Source of the DNA: Craterostigma plantagineum | Lineage: Eukaryota; Streptophyta; Magnoliopsida; Lamiales; Linderniaceae | DNA length: 64,000 bases | NCBI GenBank assembly: GCA_027422505.1 | Contig: JAPQWV010001347.1 | Coordinates: 1 to 64,000, forward strand | Direction of reading: 5' to 3' | In this document: piece after piece, positions 43,676-55,697 of the stretch | How the letters are laid out: each line of letters begins with the position of its first letter | How positions within the stretch are numbered: the first letter of the stretch is position 1 | The notes under the pieces: generated by a model | The model's input: only the letters and a program-made list of their open reading frames with translations | Database searches by the model: none | Told to the model about the DNA's origin: nothing | Made by a program: the position numbers and the translations under genes

Positions 43676-45936
43676 TGTAATACCCGTAAATTTTTATACG
43701 GCATTTTCAGAATTTTAATATAAATCAATTATGTAATGTTGCAAGTTAGGAAGTTTGATAAAGAAATTTAGGTCGCCGGACGAAATTACGAATTTACTAA
43801 TTTCAGAATTACTTCAACACTTACCAAAGACTTAAATGAACTTATATAATTAAGACCAATTAACTTGGGCCATATTTAATTGGGTAATGTTTCGAGTTAA
43901 AGCCCACAAGCCCAAAGTTTGAGATAAATATAAGATTACTTAATTCCTAGGTAAAACTCGTCATCTGCGAAGTTGTCTAATCAACGTCATTCCCTTTTAA
44001 AACCTTACTTCAGTATATATATACTTAACTTAGTAAATGAAACTCCCATTTAGCAAAGCAACGAAAAATAGGAGAAGAACAAAGAGCTACAACTTCATAC
44101 ACCCAACAAATCGAAAGGACCTAAAGAGAATTGAGGTATAATTCTTTAACTTAGCATAGATTGACCAATATCCATGTATTATATACATAAATCTACGAGT
44201 TATTGTAGTCAAGTTGGTAATCATAAGAGAATCTCACCTGAAAACCCGTGAGTGTGATTCACAATCATAGGTATAATTTATGTGGTTTATTTAGTGTTTT
44301 AAATAAATAAGATGATGTCTTCGTAAACTTATATGTTAAGATTTAGATATCAGATTTCGAAACAGTTCAGTATTATGCTTATATTAATCGTTTTGGGTGT
44401 TTGAATGGTTGATAAGATGCTTAGAATTTAAGGAATATACAGATTTTGAAGTTTGATTCGTTAGTGGGTACATGATCAGGTTTTTGGACTTAGGAAAAGA
44501 TTCCTATATATACATTCACACCTTTTGATATTTTAGGTTTTCGGCAATGATAGTATTATGTATTAGACCCCACGGTTTTTGGAACTTCCTTATGTATTAA
44601 ACTTTCATAGTAGTTAGAGTATTCAAACGAGTTCGGCATCTGATAGCTAAGTTCTGCATTCTACTTTATACATAGAAGTCTTCAATATGGTTTTAAGGTT
44701 TTCGGTGCCTTTCTTCTCCTAGAAGTTTCGGCAAGTAAGATTTTAATATATTAGTTTGATAAATTTTCTCTTCGGTATTAATATAATATAAGTACCGTCT
44801 TCGACATGTGTCTTTAAGTTTTCAGTATGGACATAAAGATTTTTCGACCTACCTATATTTGTAAAGTTGTTGGGGTTATTAGGATTTTTATCATTTTAGG
44901 GTTTTGATAATTTTAGGGTTCTCGATACGTAGGGTTTGGAAATATTTCGATACTCAGAGGTTCGAGGCGTAGGGAATTTCCCAGATATCATGGTTGACTT
45001 TATTGGGAGGACAGGTAGGTGAAACTCACCTACGGCACGTAAACATTATGTGATACTTATGTGCTTATGTGATTTACACGTGTTTTACGTATATTTTATT
45101 GGAATCACGAATTCATATGTTATCACGTTTATATTGCATGGCATATGCATATCATATCACAGTGGTGAGATACCTTGTGGAGACGGTAATATTTGGGCGT
45201 ACCGCTGAGCGGGGTAGTTCGAGATGATTGTGATTATTGACTCGTTGAGGAATCGAGGTTTGTACTCATATGACACCTGACAGCAGACAGGCGCGATCGA
45301 TCTGTCTACTCGGGCGTGAACGTCCCGAGGTGCAAAACCGTCGTGATTTCATTATTTTCAGCGGAGGGACATTGACAGGGCAGTTGCGTGAACGTCAAAA
45401 CGCTGTCAATGTCGGCAACCGCTTACGGAAGAGCGACCTAGTAGGGCAGTTGCGTGAACGTCAAAACGCTGCTAGTGTAAGCTTCCGTTATGTTATAGGC
45501 GCGCGAGGTGTCGAGTCTGACCTAGGGCCCTGTGTTGTGTGATTTGAGATAGGGTTGTGGGAAAAGAAAGAGTGAACATTGCATGCGAGACGTTAGGGTT
45601 TGATAATGGGGTTGAGCGCACGTTGCTTACATGCATGTTTCACCTACTGAGCGAGGAGCTCAGTGTTTACGTGTTGTAGGTACATTTGAGTCCGGCGCTG
45701 ATGTGCGTCGCGACTAGGCGGGCTGACGGCGGTGCTCCACGGACTTTTGAGGGCGAGGCTCATGGATGCGATCTGTGGAGCGACGTTAGGATTTTTCATA
45801 TTATGATATTTTGGGGCTACGGCCCGTGTATATTAATATATTTTAGTTTAGATTTTTTTTTATTTGACGGGTCTTCCGCGACTTACGTTGCGAAAATCCG
45901 CCACTAACCTTAATTAGAAAAAGTAGGGTCGCCACA
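43676..45936 (+). repeat. Array LTR 1 (2261 bp)
   Basis: The most divergent of the four: its first line reads ATACGGCATTTTCAG where the others have ATACGGGATTATCAG. It shares with the intact Tekay LTR the phrase GTGTTGTAGGTACA near 45673. ORFs at 45270-45542 and 45686-45907 lie wholly inside the LTR and recur in each copy, so they are not separate genes. Confidence 0.9.
45369..45490 (+). promoter_or_regulatory. Twin stem-loops with the same 24-nt loop in the array LTR
   Basis: ACATTGACAG (45369-45378) pairs perfectly with CTGTCAATGT (45403-45412) around a 24-nt loop (45379-45402). The same 24 nt recur at 45445-45468, closed by CTAGTAG (45438-45444) and CTGCTAG (45469-45475, one G-U pair). 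An outer stem joins TTACGGAAG (45423-45431) and CTTCCGTTA (45482-45490). The structure is kept in LTR 2 (47921 onward), LTR 3 (50454 onward) and LTR 4 (52950 onward). A role in RNA packaging, dimerisation or small-RNA production is only a guess. Confidence 0.65.
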
Positions 45937-46240
45937 GGTGGTATCAGAGCTTAGGATACATATTCTGTAGACTGTCCATGTACGGCCGCTCAAAAGCGTG
46001 GAGGATCAGCCTTGCCTATAAGTTTTACGGTACGATGTGATTATTTGCTTACGTGGCTATTTGTATATAATATGGATGCTTAGCTAGATTTAGCTAGAAT
46101 GCGCAGCGGAATCGTGCTAGAAAGAGGAGTGATGTGCCTAGAGAACGCAGAAAATAGACGGATGAGTCTAGTCGTAGAGCATAACTCGAACTCCCTACCA
46201 CTGAATTTCGGGGACGAAATTCTTTTTAAGGGAGGGAGAT
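45937..46240 (+). other. Array internal segment 1 (PBS-PPT only)
   Basis: PBS TGGTATCAGAGC at 45939-45950, a short 5'-UTR-like stretch, about 20 codons resembling a basic gag start, then a jump to the end of pol and the PPT at 46228-46240. This is the deletion product of a gag-pol of about 4.5 kb. Confidence 0.88.
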
Positions 46241-48488
46241 TGTAATACCCGTAAATTTTAATACGGGATTATCAGAATTTTAATATAAATCAATTATGTA
46301 ATGTTGCAAGTTAGGAAGTTTGATAAAGAAATTCAGGTCGCCGGACGAAATTACGAATTTACTAATTTCAGAATTACTTTAACACTTACCAAAGACTTAA
46401 ATGAACTTATATAATTAAGAACCAATTAACTTGGGCCATATTTAATTGGGTAATGTTTCGAGTTAAAGCCCACAAGCCCAAAGTTTGAGATAAATATAAG
46501 ATTACTTAATTCCAGGTAAAACTCGTCATCTGCCAAGTTGTCTAATCAACGTCATTCCTTTTTAAAACCTTACTTCAGTATATATATACTTAACTTAGTA
46601 AATGAAACTCCCATTTAGCAAAGCAACGAAAAATAGGAGAAGAACAAAGAGCTACAACTTCATACACCCAACAAATCGAAAGGACCTAAAGAGAATTGAG
46701 GTATAATTCTTTAACTTAGCATAGATTGACCAATCTCCATGTATTATATACATAAATCTACGAGTTATTGTAGTCAAGTTGGTAATCATAAGAGAATCTC
46801 ACCTTAAAACCCGTGAGTGTGATTCACAATCATAGGTATAATTTATGTGGTTTATTTAGATAAATAAGAAGATGATGTCTTCGTAAACTTATATGTTAAG
46901 ATTTAGATATCAGATTTCGAAACAGTTGAGTATTATGCTTATATTAATCGATTTGGGTGTTTGAATGGTTGATAAGATGCTTAGAATTTAAGGAATATAC
47001 AGATTTTGAAGTTTGATTCGTTAGTGGGTACATGATCAGGTTTTGGACTTAGGAAAAGATTCCTATATATACATTCACACCTTTTGATATTTTAGGTTTT
47101 CGGCAATGATAGTATTATGTATTAGACCCCACGGTTTTTGGAACTTCCTTATGTATTAAATTTTCATAGTAGTTAGAGTATTCAAACGAGTTCGGCATCT
47201 GATAGCTAAGTTCTGCATTCTACTTTATACATAGAAGTCTTCAATATGGTTTTAAAGTTTTCGGTGCCTTTCTTCTCCTAGAAGTTTCGGCAAGTAAGAT
47301 TTTAATATATTAGTTTTTTCTCTTCGGTATTAATATAATATAAGTACCGTCTTCAACATGTGTCTTTAAGTTTTCAGTATGGACATAAAGATTTTTTGAC
47401 CTACCTATATTTGTAAAGTTGTTGGGGTTATTAGGATTTTCATTATTTTAGGGTTTTGATAATTTTAGGGTTTTCGATATGTAGGGTTTGGAAATATTTC
47501 GATGCTCTGAGGTTCGAGGCGTAGGGAATTTCCCAGATATCGTGGTTGACTTTATTGGGAGGACAGGTAGGTGAAACTCACCTACGGCACGTAAACATTA
47601 TGTGATACTTATGTGCTTATGTGATTTACACGTGTTTTACGTATATTTTATTGGAATCACGAATTCATATGTTATCACGTTTATATTGCATGGGATATGC
47701 ATATCATATCACAGTGGTGAGATACCGTGTGGAGACGGTAATATTTGGGCGTACCGCTGAGCGGGGTAGTTCGAGATGATTGTGATTATTGACTCGTTGA
47801 GGAGTCGAGGTTAGTACTCATATGACACCTGACGGCAGACAGGCGTGATCGATCTGTCTACTCGGGCGTGAACGTCCCGAGGTGCAAAACCGTCGTGATT
47901 TTATTATTTTCAGCGGGGGGACATTGACAGGGCAGTTGTGTGAACGTCAAAACGCTGTCAATGTCGGCAACCGCTTACGGAAGAGCGACCTAGTAGGGCA
48001 GTTGCGTGAACGTCAAAACGCTGCTAGTGTAAGCTTCCGTTATGTTATAGGCGCGCGAGGTGTCGAGTCTGACCTAGGGCCCTGTGTTGTGTGATTTGAG
48101 ATAGGGTTGTGGGAAAAGAAAGAGTGAACATTGCATGCGAGACGTTAGGGTTTGATAATGGGGTTGAGCGCACGTTGCTTACATGCATGTTTCACCTACT
48201 GAGCGAGGAGCTCAGTGTTTACGTGTTGTAGGTACATTTGAATCCGGCGCTGATGTGCGTCGCGACTAGGCGGGCTGACGGCGGTGCTCCACGGACTTTT
48301 GAGGGCGAGGCTCATGGATGCGACCTGTGGAGCGACGTTAGGATTTTTCATATTATGATATTTTGGGGCTACGGCCCGTGTATATTAATATATTTTAGTT
48401 TAGATTTTTTTTTATTTGACGGGTCTTCCGCGACTTACGTTGCGAAAATCCGCCACTAACCTTAATTAGAAAAAGTAGGGTCGCCACA
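46241..48488 (+). repeat. Array LTR 2 (2248 bp)
   Basis: Very close to LTR 3. It has its own variant of the unstable block after GGTTTATTTAG (near 46855). Confidence 0.9.
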
Positions 48489-48792
48489 GGTGGTATCAGA
48501 GCTTAGGATACATATTCTGTAGACTGTCCATGTACGGCCGCTCAAAAGCGTGGAGGATCAGCCTTGCCTATAAGTTTTACGGTACGATGTGATTATTTGC
48601 TTACGTGGCTATTTGTATATAATATGGATGCTTAGCTAGATTTAGCTAGAATGCGCAGCGGAATCGTGCTAGAAAGAGGAGTGATGTGCCTAGAGAACGC
48701 AGAAAATAGACGGATGAGTCTAGTCGTAGAGCATAACTCGAACTCCCTACCACTGAATTTCGGGGACGAAATTCTTTTTAAGGGAGGGAGAT
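48489..48792 (+). other. Array internal segment 2 (PBS-PPT only)
   Basis: Same length as segment 1 and, as far as I can read, identical to it, including the PBS (48491-48502) and the PPT before 48793. Confidence 0.88.
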
Positions 48793-51021
48793 TGTAATAC
48801 CCGTAAATTTTAATACGGGATTATCAGAATTTTAATATAAATCAATTATGTAATGTTGCAAGTTAGGAAGTTTGATAAAGAAATTCAGGTCGCCGGACGA
48901 AATTACGAATTTACTAATTTCAGAATTACTTTAACACTTACCAAAGACTTAAATGAACTTATATAATTAAGAACCAATTAACTTGGGCCATATTTAATTG
49001 GGTAATGTTTCGAGTTAAAGCCCACAAGCCCAAAGTTTGAGATAAATATAAGATTACTTAATTCCAGGTAAAACTCGTCATCTGCCAAGTTGTCTAATCA
49101 ACGTCATTCCTTTTTAAAACCTTACTTCAGTATATATATACTTAACTTAGTAAATGAAACTCCCATTTAGCAAAGCAACGAAAAATAGGAGAAGAACAAA
49201 GAGCTACAACTTCATACACCCAACAAATCGAAAGGACCTAAAGAGAATTGAGGTATAATTCTTTAACTTAGCATAGATTGACCAATCTCCATGTATTATA
49301 TACATAAATCTACGAGTTATTGTAGTCAAGTTGGTAATCATAAGAGAATCTCACCTTAAAACCCGTGAGTGTGATTCACAATCATAGGTATAATTTATGT
49401 GGTTTATTTAGTAAATTTTTCGTAAATTATATAAGATTTAGATATCAGATTTCGAAACAGTTAGTAATGCTTATATTAATCGATTTGGGTGTTTGAATGG
49501 TTGATAAGATGCTTAGAATTTAAGGAATATACAGATTTTGAAGTTTGATTCGTTAGTGGGTACATGATCAGGTTTTTGGACTTAGGAAAAGATTCCTATA
49601 TATACATTCACACCTTTTGATATTTTAGGTTTTCGGCAATGATAGTATTATGTATTAGACCCCACGGTTTTTGGAACTTCCTTATGTATTAAATTTTCAT
49701 AGTAGTTAGAGTATTCAAACGAGTTCGGCATCTGATAGCTAAGTTCTGCATTCTACTTTATACATAGAAGTCTTCAATATGGTTTTAAAGTTTTCGGTGC
49801 CTTTCTTCTCCTAGAAGTTTCGGCAAGTAAGATTTTAATATATTAGTTTTTTCTCTTCGGTATTAATATAATATAAGTACCGTCTTCAACATGTGTCTTT
49901 AAGTTTTCAGTATGGACATAAAGATTTTTCGACCTACCTATATTTGTAAAGTTGTTGGGGTTATTAGGATTTTCATTATTTTAGGGTTTTGATAATTTTA
50001 GGGTTTTCGATATGTAGGGTTTGGAAATATTTCGATGCTCTGAGGTTCGAGGCGTAGGGAATTTCCCAGATATCGTGGTTGACTTTATTGGGAGGACAGG
50101 TAGGTGAAACTCACCTACGGCACGTAAACATTATGTGATACTTATGTGCTTATGTGATTTACACGTGTTTTACGTATATTTTATTGGAATCACGAATTCA
50201 TATGTTATCACGTTTATATTGCATGGGATATGCATATCATATCACAGTGGTGAGATACCGTGTGGAGACGGTAATATTTGGGCGTACCGCTGAGCGGGGT
50301 AGTTCGAGATGATTGTGATTATTGAGTCGTTGAGGAGTCGAGGTTAGTACTCATATGACACCTGACGGCAGACAGGCGTGATCGATCTGTCTACTCGGGC
50401 GTGAACGTCCCGAGGTGCAAAACCGTCGTGATTTTATTATTTTCAGCGGGGGGACATTGACAGGGCAGTTGTGTGAACGTCAAAACGCTGTCAATGTCGG
50501 CAACCGCTTACGGAAGAGCGACCTAGTAGGGCAGTTGCGTGAACGTCAAAACGCTGCTAGTGTAAGCTTCCGTTATGTTATAGGCGCGCGAGGTGTCGAG
50601 TCTGACCTAGGGCCCTGTGTTGTGTGATTTGAGATAGGGTTGTGGGAAAAGAAAGAGTGAACATTGCATGCGAGACGTTAGGGTTTGATAATGGGGTTGA
50701 GCGCACGTTGCTTACATGCATGTTTCACCTACTGAGCGAGGAGCTCAGTGTTTACGTGTTGTAGGTACATTTGAGTCCGGCGCTGATGTGCGTCGCGACT
50801 AGGCGGGCTGACGGCGGTGCTCCACGGACTTTTGAGGGCAAGGCTCATGGATGCGATCTGTGGAGCGACGTTAGGATTTTTCATATTATGATATTTTGGG
50901 GCTACGGCCCGTGTATATTAATATATTTTAGTTTAGATTTTTTTTTATTTGACGGGTCTTCCGCGACTTACGTTGCGAAAATCCGCCACTAACCTTAATT
51001 GGAAAAAGTAGGGTCGCCACA
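48793..51021 (+). repeat. Array LTR 3 (2229 bp)
   Basis: Shares the LTR 2 variants but has a rearranged block after GGTTTATTTAGTAAATTTTT (near 49411). Confidence 0.9.
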
Positions 51022-51321
51022 GGTGGTATCAGAGCTTAGGATACATATTCTGTAGACTGTCAATGTACGGCCGCTCAAAAGCGTGGAGGATCAGCCTGCC
51101 TATAAGTTTTACGGTACGATGTGATTATTGCTTACGTGGCTATTTGTATATAATATGGATGCTTAGCTAGATTTAGCTAGAAGGCGCAGCGGATCGTGCT
51201 AGAAAGAGGAGTGATTTGCCTAGAGAACGCAGAAAATAGACGGATGAGTCTAGTCGTAGAGCATAACTCGAACTCCCTACCACTGAATTTCGGGACGAAA
51301 TTCTTTTTAAGGGAGGGAGAT
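51022..51321 (+). other. Array internal segment 3 (PBS-PPT only)
   Basis: Differs from segments 1 and 2 by several single-base deletions and a few substitutions, for example AAGGCGCAGCGGATCG for AATGCGCAGCGGAATCG. Confidence 0.85.
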
Positions 51322-53517
51322 TGTAATACCCGTAAATTTTAATACGGGATTATCAGAATTTTAATATAAATCAATTAGGTAATGTTGCAAGTTAGGAAGT
51401 TTGATAAAGAAATTCAGGTCGCCGGACGAAATTACGAATTTACTAATTTCAGAATTACTTTAACACTTACCAAAGACTTAAATGAACTTATATAATTAAG
51501 AACCAATTAACTTGGGCCATATTAATTGGGTAATGTTTCGAGTTAAAGCCCACAAGCCCAAAGTTTGAGATAAATATAAGATTACTTAATTCCAGGTAAA
51601 ACTCGTCATCTGCCAAGTTGTCTAATCACGTCATTCCTTTTTAAAACCTTACTTCAGTATATATACTTAACTTAGTAAATGAAACTCCCATTTAGCAAAG
51701 CAACGAAAAATAGGAGAAGAACAAAGAGCTACAACTTCATACACCCAACAAATCGAAAGGACCTAAAGAGAATTGAGGTATAATTCTTTAACTTAGCATA
51801 GATTGACCATCTCCATGTATTATATACATAAATCTACGAGTTATTGTAGTCAAGTTGGTAATCATAAGAGAATCTCACCTTAAAACCCGTGAGTGTGATT
51901 CACAATCATAGGTATAATTTATGTGGTTTATTTAGTATTTTAAATAAATAAGATGATGTCTTCGTAACTTATATTAATCGATTTGGGTGTTTGAATGGTT
52001 GATAAGATGCTTAGAATTTAAGGAATATACAGATTTTGAAGTTTGATTCGTTAGTGGGTACATGATCAGGTTTTTGGACTTAGGAAAAGATTTCTATATA
52101 TACATTCACACCTTTTGATATTTTAGGTTTTCGGCAATGATAGTATTATGTATTAGACCCCACGGTTTTTGGAACTTCCTTATGTATTAAATTTTCATAG
52201 TAGTTAGAGTATTCAACGAGTTCGGCATCTGATAGCTAAGTTCTGCATTCTACTTTATACATAGAAGTCTTCAATATGGTTTTAAAGTTTTCGGTGCCTT
52301 TCTTCTCCTAGAAGTTTCGGCAAGTAAGATTTTAATATATTAGTTTTTTCTCTTCGGTATTAATATAATATAAGTACCGTCTTCAACATGTGTCTTTAAG
52401 TTTTCAGTATGGACATAAAGATTTTTCGACCTACCTATATTTGTAAAGTTGTTGGGTTATTAGGATTTTCATTATTTTAGGGTTTTGATAATTTTAGGGT
52501 TTTCGATATGTAGGGTTTGGAAATATTTCGATGCTCTGAGGTTCGAGGCGTAGGGAATTTCCCAGATATCGTGGTTGACTTTATTGGGAGGACGGGTAGG
52601 TGAAACTCACCTACGGCACGTAAACATTATGTGATACTTATGTGCTTATGTGATTTACACGTGTTTTTACGTATATTTTATTGGAATCACGAATTCATAT
52701 GTTATCACGTTTATATTGCATGGGATATGCATATCATATCACAGTGGTGAGATACCGTGTGGAGACGGTAATATTTGGGCGTACCGCTGAGCGGGGTAGT
52801 TCGAGATGATTGTGATTATTGACTCGTTGAGGAGTCGAGGTTAGTACTCATATGACACCTGACGGCAGACAGGCGTGATCGATCTGTCTACTCGGGCGTG
52901 AACGTCCCGAGTGCAAAACCGTCGTGATTTTATTATTTTCAGCGGGGGGACATTGACAGGGCAGTTGTGTGAACGTCAAAACGCTGTCAATGTCGGCAAC
53001 CGCTTACGGAAGAGCGACCTAGTAGGGCAGTTGCGTGAACGTCAAAACGCTGCTAGTGTAAGCTTCCGTTATGTTATAGGCGCGCGAGGTGTCGAGTCTG
53101 ACCTAGGGCCCTGTGTTGTGTGATTTGAGATAGGGTTGTGGGAAAAGAAAGAGTGAACATTGCATGCGAGACGTTAGGTTTGAGAATGGGGTGTGAGCGC
53201 ACGTTGCATACATGCATGTTTCACCTACTGAGCGAGGAGCTCAGTGTTTACGTGTTGTAGGTACATTTGAGTCCGGCGCTGATGTGCGTCGCGACTAGGC
53301 GGGCTGACGGCGGTGCTCCACGGACTTTTGAGGGCAAGGCTTGTACATGGATGCGACTTGTGGAGCGACGTTAGGATCTTTCATATTATGATATTTTGGG
53401 GCTACGGCCCGTGTATATTAATATATTTTAGTTTAGAATTTTTTTTGACGGGTGTTCCGCGATTTACGTTGCGAAAATCCGCCACTAACCTTAATTGGAA
53501 AAAGTAGGGTCGCCACA
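51322..53517 (+). repeat. Array LTR 4 (2196 bp)
   Basis: Carries many 1-base deletions relative to LTR 2/3 and a deletion of about 57 bp in the unstable block near 51960. It ends GTCGCCACA at the Tat RNase H sequence. Confidence 0.9.
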
Positions 53518-53525
53518 TATGAGAA

Positions 53526-53798
53526 ATGATAGAGTATGAGAAAAAGGTAAAGGAACTAACGAAGAGTTTCGATTGTTGTGAAATTGTACAGGTCCCCAGA
53601 GAAGAGAACCATAAAGCGGATTATCTAGCCAAATTGGCAAAGTCGGGAGCTACCACCAGGGAAGAAGAGATCACATACTTAATGATAGAGAAGGAAAGAG
53701 CCGGGGAGCTCGTAGAGACGGAAGAACCACTGGAGGCCCCCATCGTAAGAATCCTATGGAGCTACAAGATAAGAAAGGGTACAACCAGTTCTGTTTAA
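53526..53798 (+). pseudogene. Tat element RNase H, C-terminal part
   Basis: MIEYEKKVKELTKSFDCCEI and VQVPREENHKADYLAKLAKS are the end of Tat-lineage RNase H, the latter with the final catalytic Asp. In the family, tens of residues separate the WAIELGEY segment at 43675 from this MIEY segment. They are missing here, so the target was already deleted or recombined. It continues into the RNase H-integrase linker to the TAA at 53796. Confidence 0.82.
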
Positions 53799-54870
53799 TC
53801 GATGGTCACTTATTTAAATAATCTTTTATCCATTACGCTCGCTGTCTCTCCAAAGAAGAAGGCGAAAAGGTGTTAGAGGAGATCCACGAAGGATGTACAG
53901 GGGACCACGCGGGGTACAAGTCCTTACAAAAAGGGTGATAAGGGTCGGCTACTTCTGGCCACTCTCAATGGAGTTGCGAGGGAGATAGTGAAAAGATGCG
54001 CCAATTGCCAGAAATACGGGCCACGAATCCACACCCCCGCGGAAAGCCTATGCATTCCCATGTCCTTTCGAAAATGGGGAATCGACATTGTAGGTCCTTT
54101 CCCTGAGGGAAAGCGCAGAAGAAATTCATCATCGTAGCTGTAGATTATTTTAGCAAATGGGTCGAAGCAAAGCTGTGGCCGCGATTGACGAAGAAAGGGT
54201 GATCGAGTTCCTTTAGAAGAACATCCTACTGTCGCTATGGAGCTCCAAGTATCCTCATCTCTGACAACGAACAGTTCTGCGGAGCTAAGACGAGGAATTT
54301 CTGCGAAGGTATGAAAATTACCAAAGGTTCGTGTCAGTAGGTCATCCACAAGCGAATGACAGGCAGAGGTTACCAATCGAACCATCCTCAAGGGAATCAA
54401 AGCCCAGCTCGAGCAAGACGGGAATAAATGGGTGGAGGCACTGGATGCGGTCCTTTGGGCCTACAGAACCAGTCCTCGGAAGCCACTGGAGAAACCCCCT
54501 TCTGCCTCTGTCATCCTCGCAAAAATCGGCATTGAGACGCATCGGATGTTGTCTTACGATGAGCTGCAGAATAGGCAACTAAGAAGGGAAGATCTGGACT
54601 TGATCGAGGAGGTGCAAGAAGAAGCGAGACTAAGGATAGAAAAATATAATAAAGGCAATGTACGACAGGAAGGTGCGGCTCAGGGGATTTCAGCAGGGAG
54701 AACTAGTGCTCAGAAGGGCGAATGTCCGACGACCTCTAAAGAAGATGGAAGCGCCCTGGGAAGGACCTAATCATCGCATTACAAAGGTGCTATGAGGAGG
54801 AGCTTACGACTTAGAAGATGCAGAAGGGAGGGCCTTGCCTCGTCCCTAGAACATATCTAACTTGAAAAAG
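53799..54870 (+). pseudogene. Tat element integrase, broken
   Basis: Read across frames: CLSKEEGEKVLEEIHEGCTG, the zinc-binding CANCQKYGPRIHTPAESL, the catalytic region MSFRKWGIDIVGPFPEGK with KFIIVAVDYFSKWVEAK, the second acidic site YGAPSILISDNEQFCGA, a mutated SVGHPQANDRQRLP where the family has the catalytic Glu, then WVEALDAVLWAYRTSPRK, LSYDELQNRQLRREDLDLIE and a degraded C-terminal domain to about 54870. Many frameshifts and stops. Confidence 0.82.
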
Positions 54871-54894
54871 TTTTATGTGTAAAATCACTATATA

Positions 54895-55170
54895 TTAGGG
54901 GGAGGGGACGTACTCTTTTGCCTTATCCAAGGATTTTACCTCAAGAGAGGTTTTGCCTGGATAAGGTTTTAACGAGGCGTACCTTCTTGTCGGAATATAA
55001 GGACTTTATTTATATAATAAAAGGTGCACATAATAATATAATCGATGCCAAAGGTCGACGGACCTGCGGTGTACAGGACGTCAAAGATGATATATCTGCG
55101 ATGTGATGATGCCAAAGGTCGACAGACCTGCGGTGTACAGGACACCAAAGATGATATATCTGCGGTGTGA
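54895..55170 (+). repeat. Tat 3' spacer with tandem units of about 68 bp
   Basis: After a GGGGGAGGGGA purine run (54898 onward), the unit GATGCCAAAGGTCGACGGAC ... GATGATATATCTGCGRTGTG occurs twice in tandem at about 55045-55178, with a degraded third at about 55190-55260. Confidence 0.6.
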
Positions 55171-55377
55171 TGATATCCACAAGGGTGTAATAGATACCGC
55201 CGCCGACGGGCTGCGGCGTACAGGACACCAAAGGCTCTCAGTAAGCTTGCGACGTGAATGGTAGCAGGGATCCCCACAGTTCCAAAGACCTAAAGGTCCG
55301 TACTAAATTTGCTAAGGAGAAGAGAACCTAGCACAGAACAACACCTGAGGACAAGGATGACGGTCTTTGCAACCAAG

Positions 55378-55640
55378 GCGTGCCTAGAATTTGTACTTGG
55401 CTTACGAATCGTTAAACGTGCCGACGCTATAACCGTGCTTAGAATTCATACTTGGCTTACGATTTGTTAAAGCGTGCCGGCGCTATAACCATGCTTAAAA
55501 TCGTACTTGGCTTACGAATCGTTAATCGTGCCGGCACTATAACCGTGCTTAAAATTCGTACTTGACTTACGAATCATAACCGCGCCTAAATTCGTACTTG
55601 GCCTGAACGCCCCGGTGCTATAACCATGTTCAGACTCACA
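55378..55640 (+). repeat. Tat 3' tandem array, about 5 units of about 58 bp
   Basis: Units contain GTACTTGGCTTACGAATCGT, AACGTGCCGGCGCTATAACC and GTGCTTAAAATT with drift between copies. Tandem repeats in the 3' untranslated region are typical of Tat-lineage gypsy elements. Confidence 0.7.
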
Positions 55641-55697
55641 TTTGGGAAACAAACATAAGTGGAAAAATGGTGAGGTCCCCATCGAATTAAGGGAAGT

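Larger units (their letters stand above)
43676..53517 (+). mobile_element. Concatemer: four LTRs and three ORF-less internal segments of a Tekay-like element
   Basis: Four LTRs of about 2.2 kb, all starting TGTAATACCCGTAAATTT and ending TCGCCACA, lie in the same orientation. They are joined by three internal segments of 304, 304 and 300 bp. Each internal starts GG then TGGTATCAGAGC (PBS) and ends AAGGGAGGGAGAT (PPT), and the whole gag-pol is absent. Unit lengths are 2565, 2552 and 2529 bp. The array is flanked by TATG (43672-43675 and 53518-53521), or by ATATG if one A was lost at the right LTR end, so it behaves as one insertion in the Tat RNase H gene. Internal sequence and the FGDE-type region before the PPT match the Tekay element at 22634-22740 and 27250-27294, so it is an ORF-deleted relative. 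Confidence 0.9.

Noticed and set aside
46099..46245. 48-codon ORF running from the gag-like start through the PPT into the next LTR, present in internals 1 and 2
   Set aside because: The start codon is lost in internal 3, the ORF crosses the PPT, and there is no recognisable domain; most likely chance.
45270..53507. Repeated small ORFs (about 70-90 codons) recurring every 2.5 kb, looking like a tandem gene family
   Set aside because: They lie wholly inside the array LTRs and recur only because the LTR does; one of the repeated frames runs through the stem-loop region.
43676..53517. Regularly spaced repeats suggesting a satellite or CRISPR-like array
   Set aside because: Unit ends are TG...CA LTR termini with PBS and PPT between them, so the units are retrotransposon parts; CRISPR is not expected in plant DNA.
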